From contig CAZZKE010000003.1 in the NCBI GenBank assembly GCA_964655005.1, forward strand, positions 32,782 to 96,781: a stretch of 64,000 bases of DNA, read 5' to 3'. Origin of the DNA: CAZZKE01 sp964655005 (lineage in GTDB: Bacteria > Pseudomonadota > Alphaproteobacteria > Rhodospirillales > JABHCV01). Shown here piece by piece: positions 52,565-61,136 of this stretch (within the stretch, counting starts at the first letter, position 1; every line of letters begins with the position of its first letter). Both the position numbers and the translations under genes were made by a program. The notes under the pieces were generated by a model that ran no database searches, was not told the DNA's origin, and saw nothing but the letters and a program-made list of their open reading frames with translations.

Positions 52565-53661
52565 CGCGGTTATACCAAATTGCAGGAAGAATGACCCATA
52601 GAGATCGCCACAGCAGTGTATTACTGGCGCTGCTCGGGATTCTTGTCTTGCCGCTGCTGGCCGTTCCGTCGGCGCTGGCGGCGAATTCCGCGGTGATCCT
52701 GATGTATCACCGTTTCGGCGAAAGCGACTATCCCTCGACATCCATCTCAATCGCCCGGTTCGAGGCCCATCTGGCGGAACTTAAACGGGGCGGCTACCGG
52801 GTCATGGCGCTGCCCGATATCGTCAACGCCCTGAAAAACGGCACCCCCCTGCCCGACCGGGCCATCGGCATAACCGTCGATGACGCCTACCTGTCGGCCT
52901 ATACCGAGGCCTGGCCCCGGCTCAAGGCCGCCGGTTTCCCCCTGACCCTGTTCGTCGCCACCGACCCGGTCGATGACAGCACCCGCCGCTACATGAGCTG
53001 GCGGCAGATTGCCAGGCTCAAGGCGGAAGGCGTCACCATCGGCTCGCAGACGGCCAGCCACCTGCATATGGCGGCGGCGACGGCGGCGGCGAACCGCCGC
53101 GACCTGGAAAAGGCGAAAGGCCGGTTTATCGCCGAGATCGGCGCCGCCCCCGAACTGATCGCCTACCCCTATGGCGAGGCCGGGTTGAAGGTCATGGCGA
53201 TGGCCCGGGCCGACGGCTTCGTGGCCGGTTTCGGGCAGCATTCCGGGGTCGCCGGGAAGTATTCCAACATGTATTACCTGCCCCGGTTCGCGCTTAACGA
53301 AAAATACGGCGGGCTTGACCGCTTCCGCCTGATCGTCAACGCCCTGGCCCTGCCGGCGGTCGATATAACCCCCGCCGATCCCCGGCTGGGACCCGGCGAT
53401 GAAAATCCGCCGGCAATCGGCTTCACGCTAAGGGGCGGCGTTTCGGGGCTGTCGAAAAATGCGCAAAACCTGTCGTGCTTCGTTTCCAGCGAAGGCAAGG
53501 TTTCGATTACCCGGCTGGGCGGCGAGGATGGCGGCGACGTGCGCATTGAAGTGCGCATGAACAGGCCCATGCCGCCGGGGCGGACCCGCATGAACTGCAC
53601 CATGCCGGCGGGCGAAGGCCGCTGGCGCTGGTTCGGACGGCAGTTTTTCGTCGATAAATAG
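52561..53661 (+). CDS. Exported polysaccharide deacetylase-family protein
   Basis: A 366-residue NodB-fold protein. Signal sequence about residues 18-41 (cleavage ALAAN). The core begins AVILMYHRFGE. Motif 1 has Asp107 and Asp108 (TVDDAY), and motif 3 is YPYGEAG. In motif 2, GSQTASHLH, Gln163 stands where the first zinc His (HTxxH) is normal; His167 and His169 follow. The C-terminal 110 residues form an extra beta-rich domain. It is translationally coupled to the dipeptidase. A second ATG at 52591 with AGGAAG upstream may be the true start. Confidence 0.88.
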   Translation: MTRLYQIAGRMTHRDRHSSVLLALLGILVLPLLAVPSALAANSAVILMYHRFGESDYPSTSISIARFEAHLAELKRGGYRVMALPDIVNALKNGTPLPDRAIGITVDDAYLSAYTEAWPRLKAAGFPLTLFVATDPVDDSTRRYMSWRQIARLKAEGVTIGSQTASHLHMAAATAAANRRDLEKAKGRFIAEIGAAPELIAYPYGEAGLKVMAMARADGFVAGFGQHSGVAGKYSNMYYLPRFALNEKYGGLDRFRLIVNALALPAVDITPADPRLGPGDENPPAIGFTLRGGVSGLSKNAQNLSCFVSSEGKVSITRLGGEDGGDVRIEVRMNRPMPPGRTRMNCTMPAGEGRWRWFGRQFFVDK

Positions 53662-53675
53662 GCCGGATTACCGGA

Positions 53676-54698
53676 TTATATGGTCGGCCCGCCCTTGCCG
53701 CCGTCCAGCCGGGCGTCGTCCAGCCGTTGCAGGTTGTTGGTGTCAATCAGGCCGCGCAAGGATTCGACATAAACCGGGCCGCGCTCGGAATAGGCGGTCA
53801 GCCGCCCGGCCAGCACGCGCCCGTCCAGCGGCGCACCCTGCCGGCGAATGACGGCGCGGGTCTTGCGGAAACCCCGATAGGCGCGATGGGTATTCAGGTT
53901 CAGCGCATAGGCGCGCACCGAATCGGTCAGGCTGGCGAAGGCCCTGACCCGGTGTTTCTTGTCGGCATCGCGATTTTTAGGGATCAGGCCGCCGCTTTGG
54001 CTGAAAGTCCATTGGCCGAAAATGGCGTTGCCTTCGCGCACGTAGCGCGATGTGCCCCAGCCGCTTTCTTCCGCCGCCTGGGCCAGCGCCAATGATGGCG
54101 GGATAATGTCCACGCGGCTTATCAGGGCGTCGATATCGGCCACCGTATCGCGCCGCTTGACGCGATAGCGTTCGGTCATGACATCCAGCCACAAGCGATC
54201 CGCGGCATCCGGCTTATTGCCAAGCCGGACCCGGAAGCGCAGTTTCCACAAGCGTTTGCGGTCGGCCAGGATTTCTTCGTTAACCTGCAGCACCAGCGGC
54301 AGCACCGAGCCGAAAAACAGCGCCTTGCGTTTCTTGTTTTCCGGGACCATGGCCAGATCCTTGGGCAGCGACGCCAGAAACAGCCGCGGTACCGTCCGTT
54401 CGCCGGCGATGACTTTTTCGAAATGGTAGCCGATGGCGCCGAAAGCGGCGGAAAGGGCGCGGGCGGTGCCGCCGATGGCCCCCGAGGCGGTGGCGAATTC
54501 CGGCAGTTCGGAATCGATTGCGGCCTTCAGGAAGCGGCCCTGCTCGGGCAGGGCGAGCGGTTCGGCGTCTCGCAGCGCCAGGCGCGGCGAACTGGCGCGC
54601 GACGGCGGCTCGCCCGCCGGCGGATTAAAGGATGCGGTTATCACCAGGATCGCGGCAAAGGCCGCCATCAAGGCTAAGGCGATGCGTTCAAAATTCAT
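53676..54698 (-). CDS. Bax-like glucosaminidase-domain protein
   Basis: A 340-residue protein with one N-terminal membrane/signal helix (residues 5-22) and a C-terminal N-acetylglucosaminidase (Bax/FlgJ-type) domain. The active-site segment LALAQAAEESGWGTSRYV with catalytic Glu is at about residues 204-221, and GNAIFGQWTF follows. It cleaves glycan strands of peptidoglycan. It is convergent with the deacetylase gene (14 bases apart), making a three-gene cell-wall group. Confidence 0.88.
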   Translation of the reverse strand: MNFERIALALMAAFAAILVITASFNPPAGEPPSRASSPRLALRDAEPLALPEQGRFLKAAIDSELPEFATASGAIGGTARALSAAFGAIGYHFEKVIAGERTVPRLFLASLPKDLAMVPENKKRKALFFGSVLPLVLQVNEEILADRKRLWKLRFRVRLGNKPDAADRLWLDVMTERYRVKRRDTVADIDALISRVDIIPPSLALAQAAEESGWGTSRYVREGNAIFGQWTFSQSGGLIPKNRDADKKHRVRAFASLTDSVRAYALNLNTHRAYRGFRKTRAVIRRQGAPLDGRVLAGRLTAYSERGPVYVESLRGLIDTNNLQRLDDARLDGGKGGPTI

Positions 54699-55093
54699 TT
54701 GTAATCAATAGGCCGGATTATGTAGCGAAAATCGTCCCGGATTTTGTCCATCCGCCACTTGTCCGACCGTGTCCCACCCGTTTTAAAAACCCATTTAATA
54801 CTAAATAAAGGTAAAAAAACCAATAACACCACAAATTATAGTGCCCCACGTGTTTTGGTAGTCTCGGGAGAGCTATGGCCGGCTACGGTGCGAATAATAG
54901 TAAAGGCCGGGGCCGGTTGCCATGGTTAATTGCCCCCGGCGATGCAGGGCGGGTATGTCGATGATGCAGGGATGCAACAGGGCAAAAAAAAGCCCTTAAG
55001 AATCAACGGCCCTTTTATTCAGGGTGAAAATAATCGCAAAAAAAAGCCGATTTATCCACCGGGCGGGCGGTTCTTCAGGTTGTTGTAAGGTTT
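54699..55093. other. 395-bp noncoding gap between nfuA and the Bax-like gene
   Basis: No gene is supported. It has AT-rich patches with A8 and A9 runs, a GC-rich 7-bp stem (54906-54912 with 54934-54940), a GGGC-A8-GCCC dyad near 54982-54996 and a near-match to a DnaA box (TTATCCACC near 55053). Minus-strand T9 and T8 tracts follow weak stems, so an nfuA terminator and a promoter for the Bax-like gene may both be here. No known RNA family is recognised. Confidence 0.7.
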
Positions 55094-55639
55094 TTATGCT
55101 TCGCGGACTTCCAGGACCTCGGGAATATAGTGCTTGAGCATGTTTTCGACACCGCTTTTCAGCGTCATCGACGAAGACGGGCAGCCGGAGCAGGCCCCCT
55201 GCATGCGCAGGTAGACGATGCCGCTTTCGAAGGATTGAAAAATGATATCGCCGCCGTCCTGGGCCACCGCCGGGCGGACCCGGGTATCCAGCAGTTCCTT
55301 GATCTGGGCCTCGATGCTGCCGTCGTTGGCGTCGTCGTCATCGTCCTGAGCGCCCTCAATCACCGCCTTGCCGTCGGTGAAGTGTTCCATGATCGCGCCC
55401 AAAATCATCGGCTTCATGGTTTCCCATTGCCGGTCGTCCGCCTTGGTCACGGTGATGAAATCGCCACCCAGAAAAACGCCCTCGACGCCATCGGTTTCAA
55501 ACAGCCGCACGGCCAGCGGCGAACGGGCCGCCATTTCCGCCGTCGTAAAATTGGCGGTGCCGGCCCGGCCCATGACATCGCATCCGGGGATGAATTTAAG
55601 GGTCGACGGGTTGGGCGTGCCTTCGGTCTGGATGAACAT
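55094..55639 (-). CDS. nfuA: NfuA-type iron-sulfur cluster carrier
   Basis: A 181-residue protein with an N-terminal Nfu scaffold domain (MFIQTEGTPNPSTLKFIPG) and a C-terminal NifU domain with the CxxC cluster ligand pair in GACSGCPSSS. It receives and delivers 4Fe-4S clusters. It is the usual neighbour of trpS and tsaB in alphaproteobacteria; here cell-wall genes lie between nfuA and tsaB. Confidence 0.94.
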   Translation of the reverse strand: MFIQTEGTPNPSTLKFIPGCDVMGRAGTANFTTAEMAARSPLAVRLFETDGVEGVFLGGDFITVTKADDRQWETMKPMILGAIMEHFTDGKAVIEGAQDDDDDANDGSIEAQIKELLDTRVRPAVAQDGGDIIFQSFESGIVYLRMQGACSGCPSSSMTLKSGVENMLKHYIPEVLEVREA

Positions 55640-55725
55640 GGTATGGCCTTTACGTTCTTGTGGCGTATCTGAAAAAAACTCTGGCCCAATAAATGGGGCC
55701 TCGGGCGAAAAATATCAAGGCCCGT

Positions 55726-56724
55726 TCACGGTTTCAGGAAGCCGACCGTATCCTTGACTTCGGCCAGCACCGGTTCGGCCAGGGCCCGGGCCCGCCTCGC
55801 CCCGTCGGCCAGCACCCCTTCCACATAGCCGGGATCGGCCATCAGGCGGCGCATTTCATCCTGAATGGGGGTCAGTTTGGCGACCGCCAGGTCGGCCAGA
55901 TGCTGCTTGAAGGCGGAAAACTGCCGACCGCCGAATTGACCGCAGACAGCGGCGATTTCGCTATCGGACAGGGCGGCGTAGATGCCCATCAGGTTGGCCG
56001 CTTCCGGGCGGCCCTCGAAACCCTTGGGGCTGTCGGGCAGGGGGTCGGGGTCGGTCTTGGCCTTGCGGATTTTCCTGGCGATGGCCTCGGCGCTGTCGGT
56101 CATGGAAATGCGCGACAGGCCGGACGGGTCGGATTTGCTCATTTTTTTAGTGCCGTCGCGCAGCGACATTACCCGGGTGGCGGCGCCGAAAATCAGCGGC
56201 TCGACTATGGGGAACAAATCGGTCTTGAAATCATTGTTGAATTTCTGGGCGATGTCGCGGGTCAGTTCCAGGTGCTGTTTCTGGTCTTCGCCGACCGGCA
56301 CATGGGTGGCCTTGTAAAGCAGGATATCGGCGGCCATCAGGTTGGGATAGGCGAACAGGCCGACCGATACGTTCTCGCGGTTTTTACCGGCCTTTTCCTT
56401 GAACTGGGTCATCCGGTTAAGCCAGCCCATGCGGGCCACGCAGTTGAAAATCCAGGCCAGTTCGGCGTGCGCCGTCACTTGTGACTGGTTGAACAGGATA
56501 TGGGCCTTGGCGTCGATCCCCGAAGCCAGCAGGGCGCAGGCCACCTCGCGGGTGCTGGCGCGCAACCGGTCCGGTTCCTGCCAGGCGGTGATGGCGTGCA
56601 TGTCGACGACGCAATAAATGCAGTCGTAATCATCCTGCAGGCGGACCCAGTTGCGGATGGCGCCCAGGTAATTGCCCAGATGAAGGTCGCCGGTCGGCTG
56701 CACCCCGGAAAAAATTCTGCTCAT
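55726..56724 (-). CDS. trpS: Tryptophanyl-tRNA synthetase
   Basis: A 332-residue class Ic synthetase. The HIGH-like motif is DLHLGNYLGAI and the KMSKS loop is KKMSKSDPS. It starts MSRIFSGVQPTG at 56724; a GTG at 56736 would add four residues. Both lack a clear ribosome site. It follows murJ by 54 bases. Confidence 0.96.
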   Translation of the reverse strand: MSRIFSGVQPTGDLHLGNYLGAIRNWVRLQDDYDCIYCVVDMHAITAWQEPDRLRASTREVACALLASGIDAKAHILFNQSQVTAHAELAWIFNCVARMGWLNRMTQFKEKAGKNRENVSVGLFAYPNLMAADILLYKATHVPVGEDQKQHLELTRDIAQKFNNDFKTDLFPIVEPLIFGAATRVMSLRDGTKKMSKSDPSGLSRISMTDSAEAIARKIRKAKTDPDPLPDSPKGFEGRPEAANLMGIYAALSDSEIAAVCGQFGGRQFSAFKQHLADLAVAKLTPIQDEMRRLMADPGYVEGVLADGARRARALAEPVLAEVKDTVGFLKP

Positions 56725-56778
56725 GGTGTTATCCACTTGTTGGGAACGGCGGATTTATGGGGCCTATGGGCCCGCCGG

Positions 56779-58317
56779 TCAAGGGATCATGCCTTTCAAT
56801 TCGCCCAGCCGCGCCGCGCCGCTTAACTGGGCCAGCGCCGCGAAAGCGGCGAGCCCGCCGGCCACCAGCAGGCCCAGCGCGACGGCCCGTTCAAGCTCGC
56901 CGCCGGCCAGCATATCGGCCGCCAGGCCGGTCGCCAAATACAGCGCCAGGCCCATGCCGGCGCTGGCCGCGATGGTTCGCGGCAGCCGGCCCAGCAGGCG
57001 GGCGTCCATGGTGAAGTGCCCGCGCCGCCACAGCACAGCCGCCATCGTCGCGGCGTTTAGCCAGCTTGAAACGACGGTGGCGGCGGCGATTCCCAGGTGC
57101 AGGAACGGCCCCATCAGGATCAGGTTAAGCGCCAGGTTAACGATCAGGGCGGCGATCGATATCTTGACCGGCGTCGCGGTGTCGCCGCGGGCGAAAAAGC
57201 CCGGCGCCAGGGCCTTGACCAGCACATAGGCGGGCAGCCCCAGCGCGTAAATGGCCAGCGCGGCGGCGGTGGCGGCGGTCTGTCCGGATGTGAATTGACC
57301 GCGTTCGAACAGTACGGCGATGATCGGCCCGGCCAAAATCATCAGGGCGGTGGCGGCGGGCAGGGTCATCAACATGGTAAATTCGACCGCCCGGTTCTGG
57401 CTGCGGGCCGCCGCCGCCGCGTCGCCGGCCTTGATCTGGCGCGACAACAGGGGCAACAGCGCCGTGCCGACGGCGACGCCGACGACGCCTAAGGGCAATT
57501 GATTTACTCTATCTGCGAAAAACAGGTATGAAATCGACCCTTCCGGCAGTAAAGAGGCGATTATGGTGTCGATCAGCAGGTTGATCTGATAAATCCCGGC
57601 GCCCAGCGCCACCGGCAACGCCCGCACCAGCAACAGCCGCACATCATCGGTCAGTCTGGGCCGTGGCAGGCGCAGGGCCATCCGGTTGCGGCGGCACTGC
57701 GCATACAGCCAGACAAACTGCACGATCCCCGCCCCGAACACCCCCCAGGCCAGGGCGTGGGCCGGCGTCGCGGTCAATGACGACAGCCCCAGCAGCGCCC
57801 CGATCAGGCAGATATTAAGCAGGATCGGCGTCGCCGCGGCGGCGGCGAAGCGGCCCAGCGAATTCAGCACCCCGGCCAGCAGCGAAACCAGTGAAATAAA
57901 CAGCAGGTAAGGGAAAGTAATGCGGGTCAGTTCGATGGCCAGGGCGAACTTATCCGGATTTTCGCGAAATCCCGGCGCGAACGCGGCCATCGCCCACGGC
58001 ATGGATATCTCCATGACGACCACGAAAACAAGCAGCGACCACAGCAGCACCGCCAGGGCCTGATCGGCGAACTTCCTGGCCGCCGCCTCCCCCCGGTCTT
58101 CCAGAATCCCCGCAAAAATAGGCACGAAGGCCATATTAAACGCCCCCTCGGCAAACAGCCGGCGGAACAGGTTGGGAAATTTGAAGGCCACGAAAAACAC
58201 ATCGGCCAGCCCGCCGGCGCCCAGCGTCGCGGCGATCAGGATATCGCGGGCGAACCCGAACAGACGGCTGACCATGGTCAGCGAGCCGACGGTGGCGATG
58301 GAACGCAGTAAGGCCAT
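56779..58317 (-). CDS. murJ: Lipid II flippase MurJ
   Basis: A 512-residue MviN/MurJ with about 14 membrane helices. N-terminus ALLRSIATVGSLTMVSRLFG and LGAGGLADVFFVAFKFPNL are typical; charged central residues are in the helices. It moves lipid II to the periplasm. It follows glnD, the standard order with mutS. Confidence 0.95.
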   Translation of the reverse strand: MALLRSIATVGSLTMVSRLFGFARDILIAATLGAGGLADVFFVAFKFPNLFRRLFAEGAFNMAFVPIFAGILEDRGEAAARKFADQALAVLLWSLLVFVVVMEISMPWAMAAFAPGFRENPDKFALAIELTRITFPYLLFISLVSLLAGVLNSLGRFAAAAATPILLNICLIGALLGLSSLTATPAHALAWGVFGAGIVQFVWLYAQCRRNRMALRLPRPRLTDDVRLLLVRALPVALGAGIYQINLLIDTIIASLLPEGSISYLFFADRVNQLPLGVVGVAVGTALLPLLSRQIKAGDAAAAARSQNRAVEFTMLMTLPAATALMILAGPIIAVLFERGQFTSGQTAATAAALAIYALGLPAYVLVKALAPGFFARGDTATPVKISIAALIVNLALNLILMGPFLHLGIAAATVVSSWLNAATMAAVLWRRGHFTMDARLLGRLPRTIAASAGMGLALYLATGLAADMLAGGELERAVALGLLVAGGLAAFAALAQLSGAARLGELKGMIP

Positions 58318-58400
58318 GGCGAATGTCTAACCGCTAAACAGGGCGCTGAAAAGGCGCGAGTTCATTAGAGTCACGCCCCGCAAGCGCCGGGCGCAACTCC

Positions 58401-61136
58401 TTAATGGGCGGCGATGGCGTCGAGCAGTGCCTGGCGCACCTGCTCCAGCTTGCCCTCGTGTTCCACTTTCAGGCCGAATATGTCCTTGACGTAGAAGACA
58501 TCGACGACCCGCTCGCCGTAGGTCGAAATATGGGCGCTGGCGATTTGCAGGCCGCTGCCGGTCAGCGCCGCCGTAACGTCGCTAAGGAAACCCAGGCGGT
58601 CGCGGCCATTGACTTCGATCACCGTGAACTTGCCGCTGGCGTTGTTGTCGATCAGCACCCTTGGCGGCACCTTGAACACCCGGGTGCGGCTGGGCATGGC
58701 GCGGGACCTGGCCTTTTTCAATTCGCGGCCCGGTTGCAGGTCGCCCGACAGCGCCCCCTCGATCCTTTCTTGCAGGCGTTTCAGGCCGGTGCGGCCGGTG
58801 AACGGGCCGCCGTTCGAATCCTGAATCCAGAAGGTGTCCAGGGCCATGCCGTTGGCCATGGTGGCGATTCGGGCGTCGACGATGGCCGCCCCCGACAGCG
58901 ACATCGCCCCGGCGATGCGGGCGAACAGGCCGGGGTGGTCGTGGCTGTAGATGATCACCTCGGTAACGTCGTTTTCTTTATCGACGCAGCATTCGATCAC
59001 GGTGTCCAGGCCTTCATCGGCGGCCTTTTTCATCAGTCCGGCGTGGCGCTCGTGGGCGTCGCAGTCATAACCCAGCCAGTAATCGTCGTAACCCCTGGAC
59101 AACTGCGCGTCGATTTCTTCCGGGTTCCAGTCCCGCAGGGCCCGGGCCAGTTCCGCCTTGGCGTTTGCGACCCGCTCGGCGCGGTGTTCGCCCGGCGCGC
59201 CGCCGGCCATCATTTCCTGGGCGCGGTAATAAAGCCCGCGCAGCAACGCCGCCTTCCAGCCGTTCCACACCGTCGGTCCGACCGCGCGGATATCGGCGAC
59301 GGTCAAAATCAGCAGCAGCCGCAGGCGTTCCGGCGACTGCACGACGGCGACGAAATCGCTGATGGTTTTGGGGTCTTCGATCTCGCGCTTGAAGGCGGTG
59401 TTGCTCATCAGCAGGTGGTGCCGGACCAGCCAGGCGACGGTTTCGCATTCCCAGTCATTAAGGCCGAGGCGCGGACACAGCCGCATCGCCACCTTGGCCC
59501 CCAGTTCGGAATGATCGCCGCCCCGGCCCTTGGCGATATCATGCAGCAGCACGGCCACATAAAGGGCGTTGCGGGACTGCACCTCGCCGACTACCGAACT
59601 GGCCACCGGGTGGTCGTCTCTCAGGCGGCCCCGTTCGATCCGCGACAGGATGCCGATGGCCCGGATAGTGTGTTCGTCGACCGTGTAGACGTGATACATG
59701 TCGTATTGCATCTGGGCGACGACGCGACCGAAATCGGGCACGAAGCGGCCCAGCACACCGGCTTCGTTAAGCCGCTTCAGGCTGGTTTCCGGATCCTTTT
59801 TCGAAGTCAGGATTTCCATGAAGGTGCGGTTGGCGCCGGCGTCGTCGCGCATCTCGGCGTCGATCAGGCGCAGGCTCTGGGTAACCAGCCGCAGGGCCCG
59901 CGGGTGAATGTCCAGATCGTTGCGCTGGGCCTCTCTGAACAGCCGCAAAAGCTTGATCGGCTGGTCTTTGAAATCATCATCGCCGCTGACCGTCAGGCGC
60001 TGGCCATCCAGCCTGAAGCCGTCGATATCTAATTTCCTGAAAGTAAACCGGGGCAACCGGAAGCGCCGCTTCTTGTGATCGGCTTCAAGCACCGCGCACA
60101 GGATGCGGGTCAAATCGCCGACATCCTTGGCGATCAGGAAATAATGCTTCATAAACCGCTCGACGCCGCGGGCGCCGGCCCGGTCGGCATAGGCCATGCG
60201 CTGCGCCAGTTCGCCCTGCACATTGAAGGTCAGCCGTTCTTCCGCCCGCCCGCTCAGATAGTGCAGGTGGCAGCGCACGGTCCACAAAAAGTTTTCCGCC
60301 TTGGCGAAGCGGCGGGTGTCGCGCCGCGTCAGCACTCCCTTATCGACCAGTTCGGGAACGCTCTGCACCCGGTACAGATACTTGGCGATCCAGTACAGTG
60401 TTTGCAGGTCGCGCAAGCCGCCCTTGCCCTCTTTGACGTTGGGTTCCAGCACATAGCGGGTATCGCCCAGCCGGTCGTGCCGGGCATCGCGTTCGGCCAG
60501 TTTGGCATCGACGAAATCGGCGGCGTTGCCGCTCGCCGTATCGGCCAGGTATTTTTTGCGAAAGTTACCGAACAGCTTGTCGTCGCCCCACAGCCAGCGG
60601 GCCTCCAGCAGCGAGGTGCGGATGGTCAGGTCGCCCCGCGACAGCCGGATCGCCTCGTCGATGGAGCGGGTCGCATGGCCGACCGTCAGGCCCAGGTCCC
60701 ACAGCATGTAAAGCATGTATTCGATGATCTGCTCGGTGCGCGGGGTGCGCTTGTAGGGCAGCAGAAACATCAGATCGATATCGGAAAACGGGGCCAGTTC
60801 GCCGCGCCCGTAGCCGCCGGTGGCGACGATGGAAAGCTGCTCGCCGGTGGTCGGGTTGGCGACCGGGTAGACATATTCGATGGTCACGTCGTAGAGCACC
60901 CGGATCAACTGATCGACCAGGAACGCCTGGGCCCGGATGGCCTCGGCGCCCCTTAGCCTTTCCTGTTCGAAACGACGCCGGATTTCCGCCCCGCCGCCGG
61001 TCAGCGCCTGCTTGAATATGGCCAGCACTTCGGCCCGGTTGCGGGTCGTGACGCCGGACCATTCGGCCAGTTCCGACAGCCGGGCCGACAAGGCCCGGCG
61101 GTCGATGATGTCGCGCTGGCGGGATATCCTATTCAT
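58401..61136 (-). CDS. glnD: PII uridylyltransferase/uridylyl-removing enzyme
   Basis: A 911-residue GlnD. The nucleotidyltransferase domain has GGYGRGELAPFSDIDL (about residues 100-115), the HD domain has VAVLLHDIAKGRGGDHSELG, and two ACT domains end the protein. It modifies PII proteins according to glutamine. It overlaps mutS by eight bases, the alphaproteobacterial arrangement. Confidence 0.97.
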   Translation of the reverse strand: MNRISRQRDIIDRRALSARLSELAEWSGVTTRNRAEVLAIFKQALTGGGAEIRRRFEQERLRGAEAIRAQAFLVDQLIRVLYDVTIEYVYPVANPTTGEQLSIVATGGYGRGELAPFSDIDLMFLLPYKRTPRTEQIIEYMLYMLWDLGLTVGHATRSIDEAIRLSRGDLTIRTSLLEARWLWGDDKLFGNFRKKYLADTASGNAADFVDAKLAERDARHDRLGDTRYVLEPNVKEGKGGLRDLQTLYWIAKYLYRVQSVPELVDKGVLTRRDTRRFAKAENFLWTVRCHLHYLSGRAEERLTFNVQGELAQRMAYADRAGARGVERFMKHYFLIAKDVGDLTRILCAVLEADHKKRRFRLPRFTFRKLDIDGFRLDGQRLTVSGDDDFKDQPIKLLRLFREAQRNDLDIHPRALRLVTQSLRLIDAEMRDDAGANRTFMEILTSKKDPETSLKRLNEAGVLGRFVPDFGRVVAQMQYDMYHVYTVDEHTIRAIGILSRIERGRLRDDHPVASSVVGEVQSRNALYVAVLLHDIAKGRGGDHSELGAKVAMRLCPRLGLNDWECETVAWLVRHHLLMSNTAFKREIEDPKTISDFVAVVQSPERLRLLLILTVADIRAVGPTVWNGWKAALLRGLYYRAQEMMAGGAPGEHRAERVANAKAELARALRDWNPEEIDAQLSRGYDDYWLGYDCDAHERHAGLMKKAADEGLDTVIECCVDKENDVTEVIIYSHDHPGLFARIAGAMSLSGAAIVDARIATMANGMALDTFWIQDSNGGPFTGRTGLKRLQERIEGALSGDLQPGRELKKARSRAMPSRTRVFKVPPRVLIDNNASGKFTVIEVNGRDRLGFLSDVTAALTGSGLQIASAHISTYGERVVDVFYVKDIFGLKVEHEGKLEQVRQALLDAIAAH

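Noticed and set aside
54864..54900. Resemblance to a glycine riboswitch (GGGAGAGC followed by a G-rich part)
   Set aside because: The conserved core and second half of the aptamer are missing, and no glycine gene follows.
55050..55062. DnaA-box-like TTATCCACC, and TTATCCACT near 56729
   Set aside because: Single near-matches far apart, one at the start of trpS; no cluster, so no origin is called.
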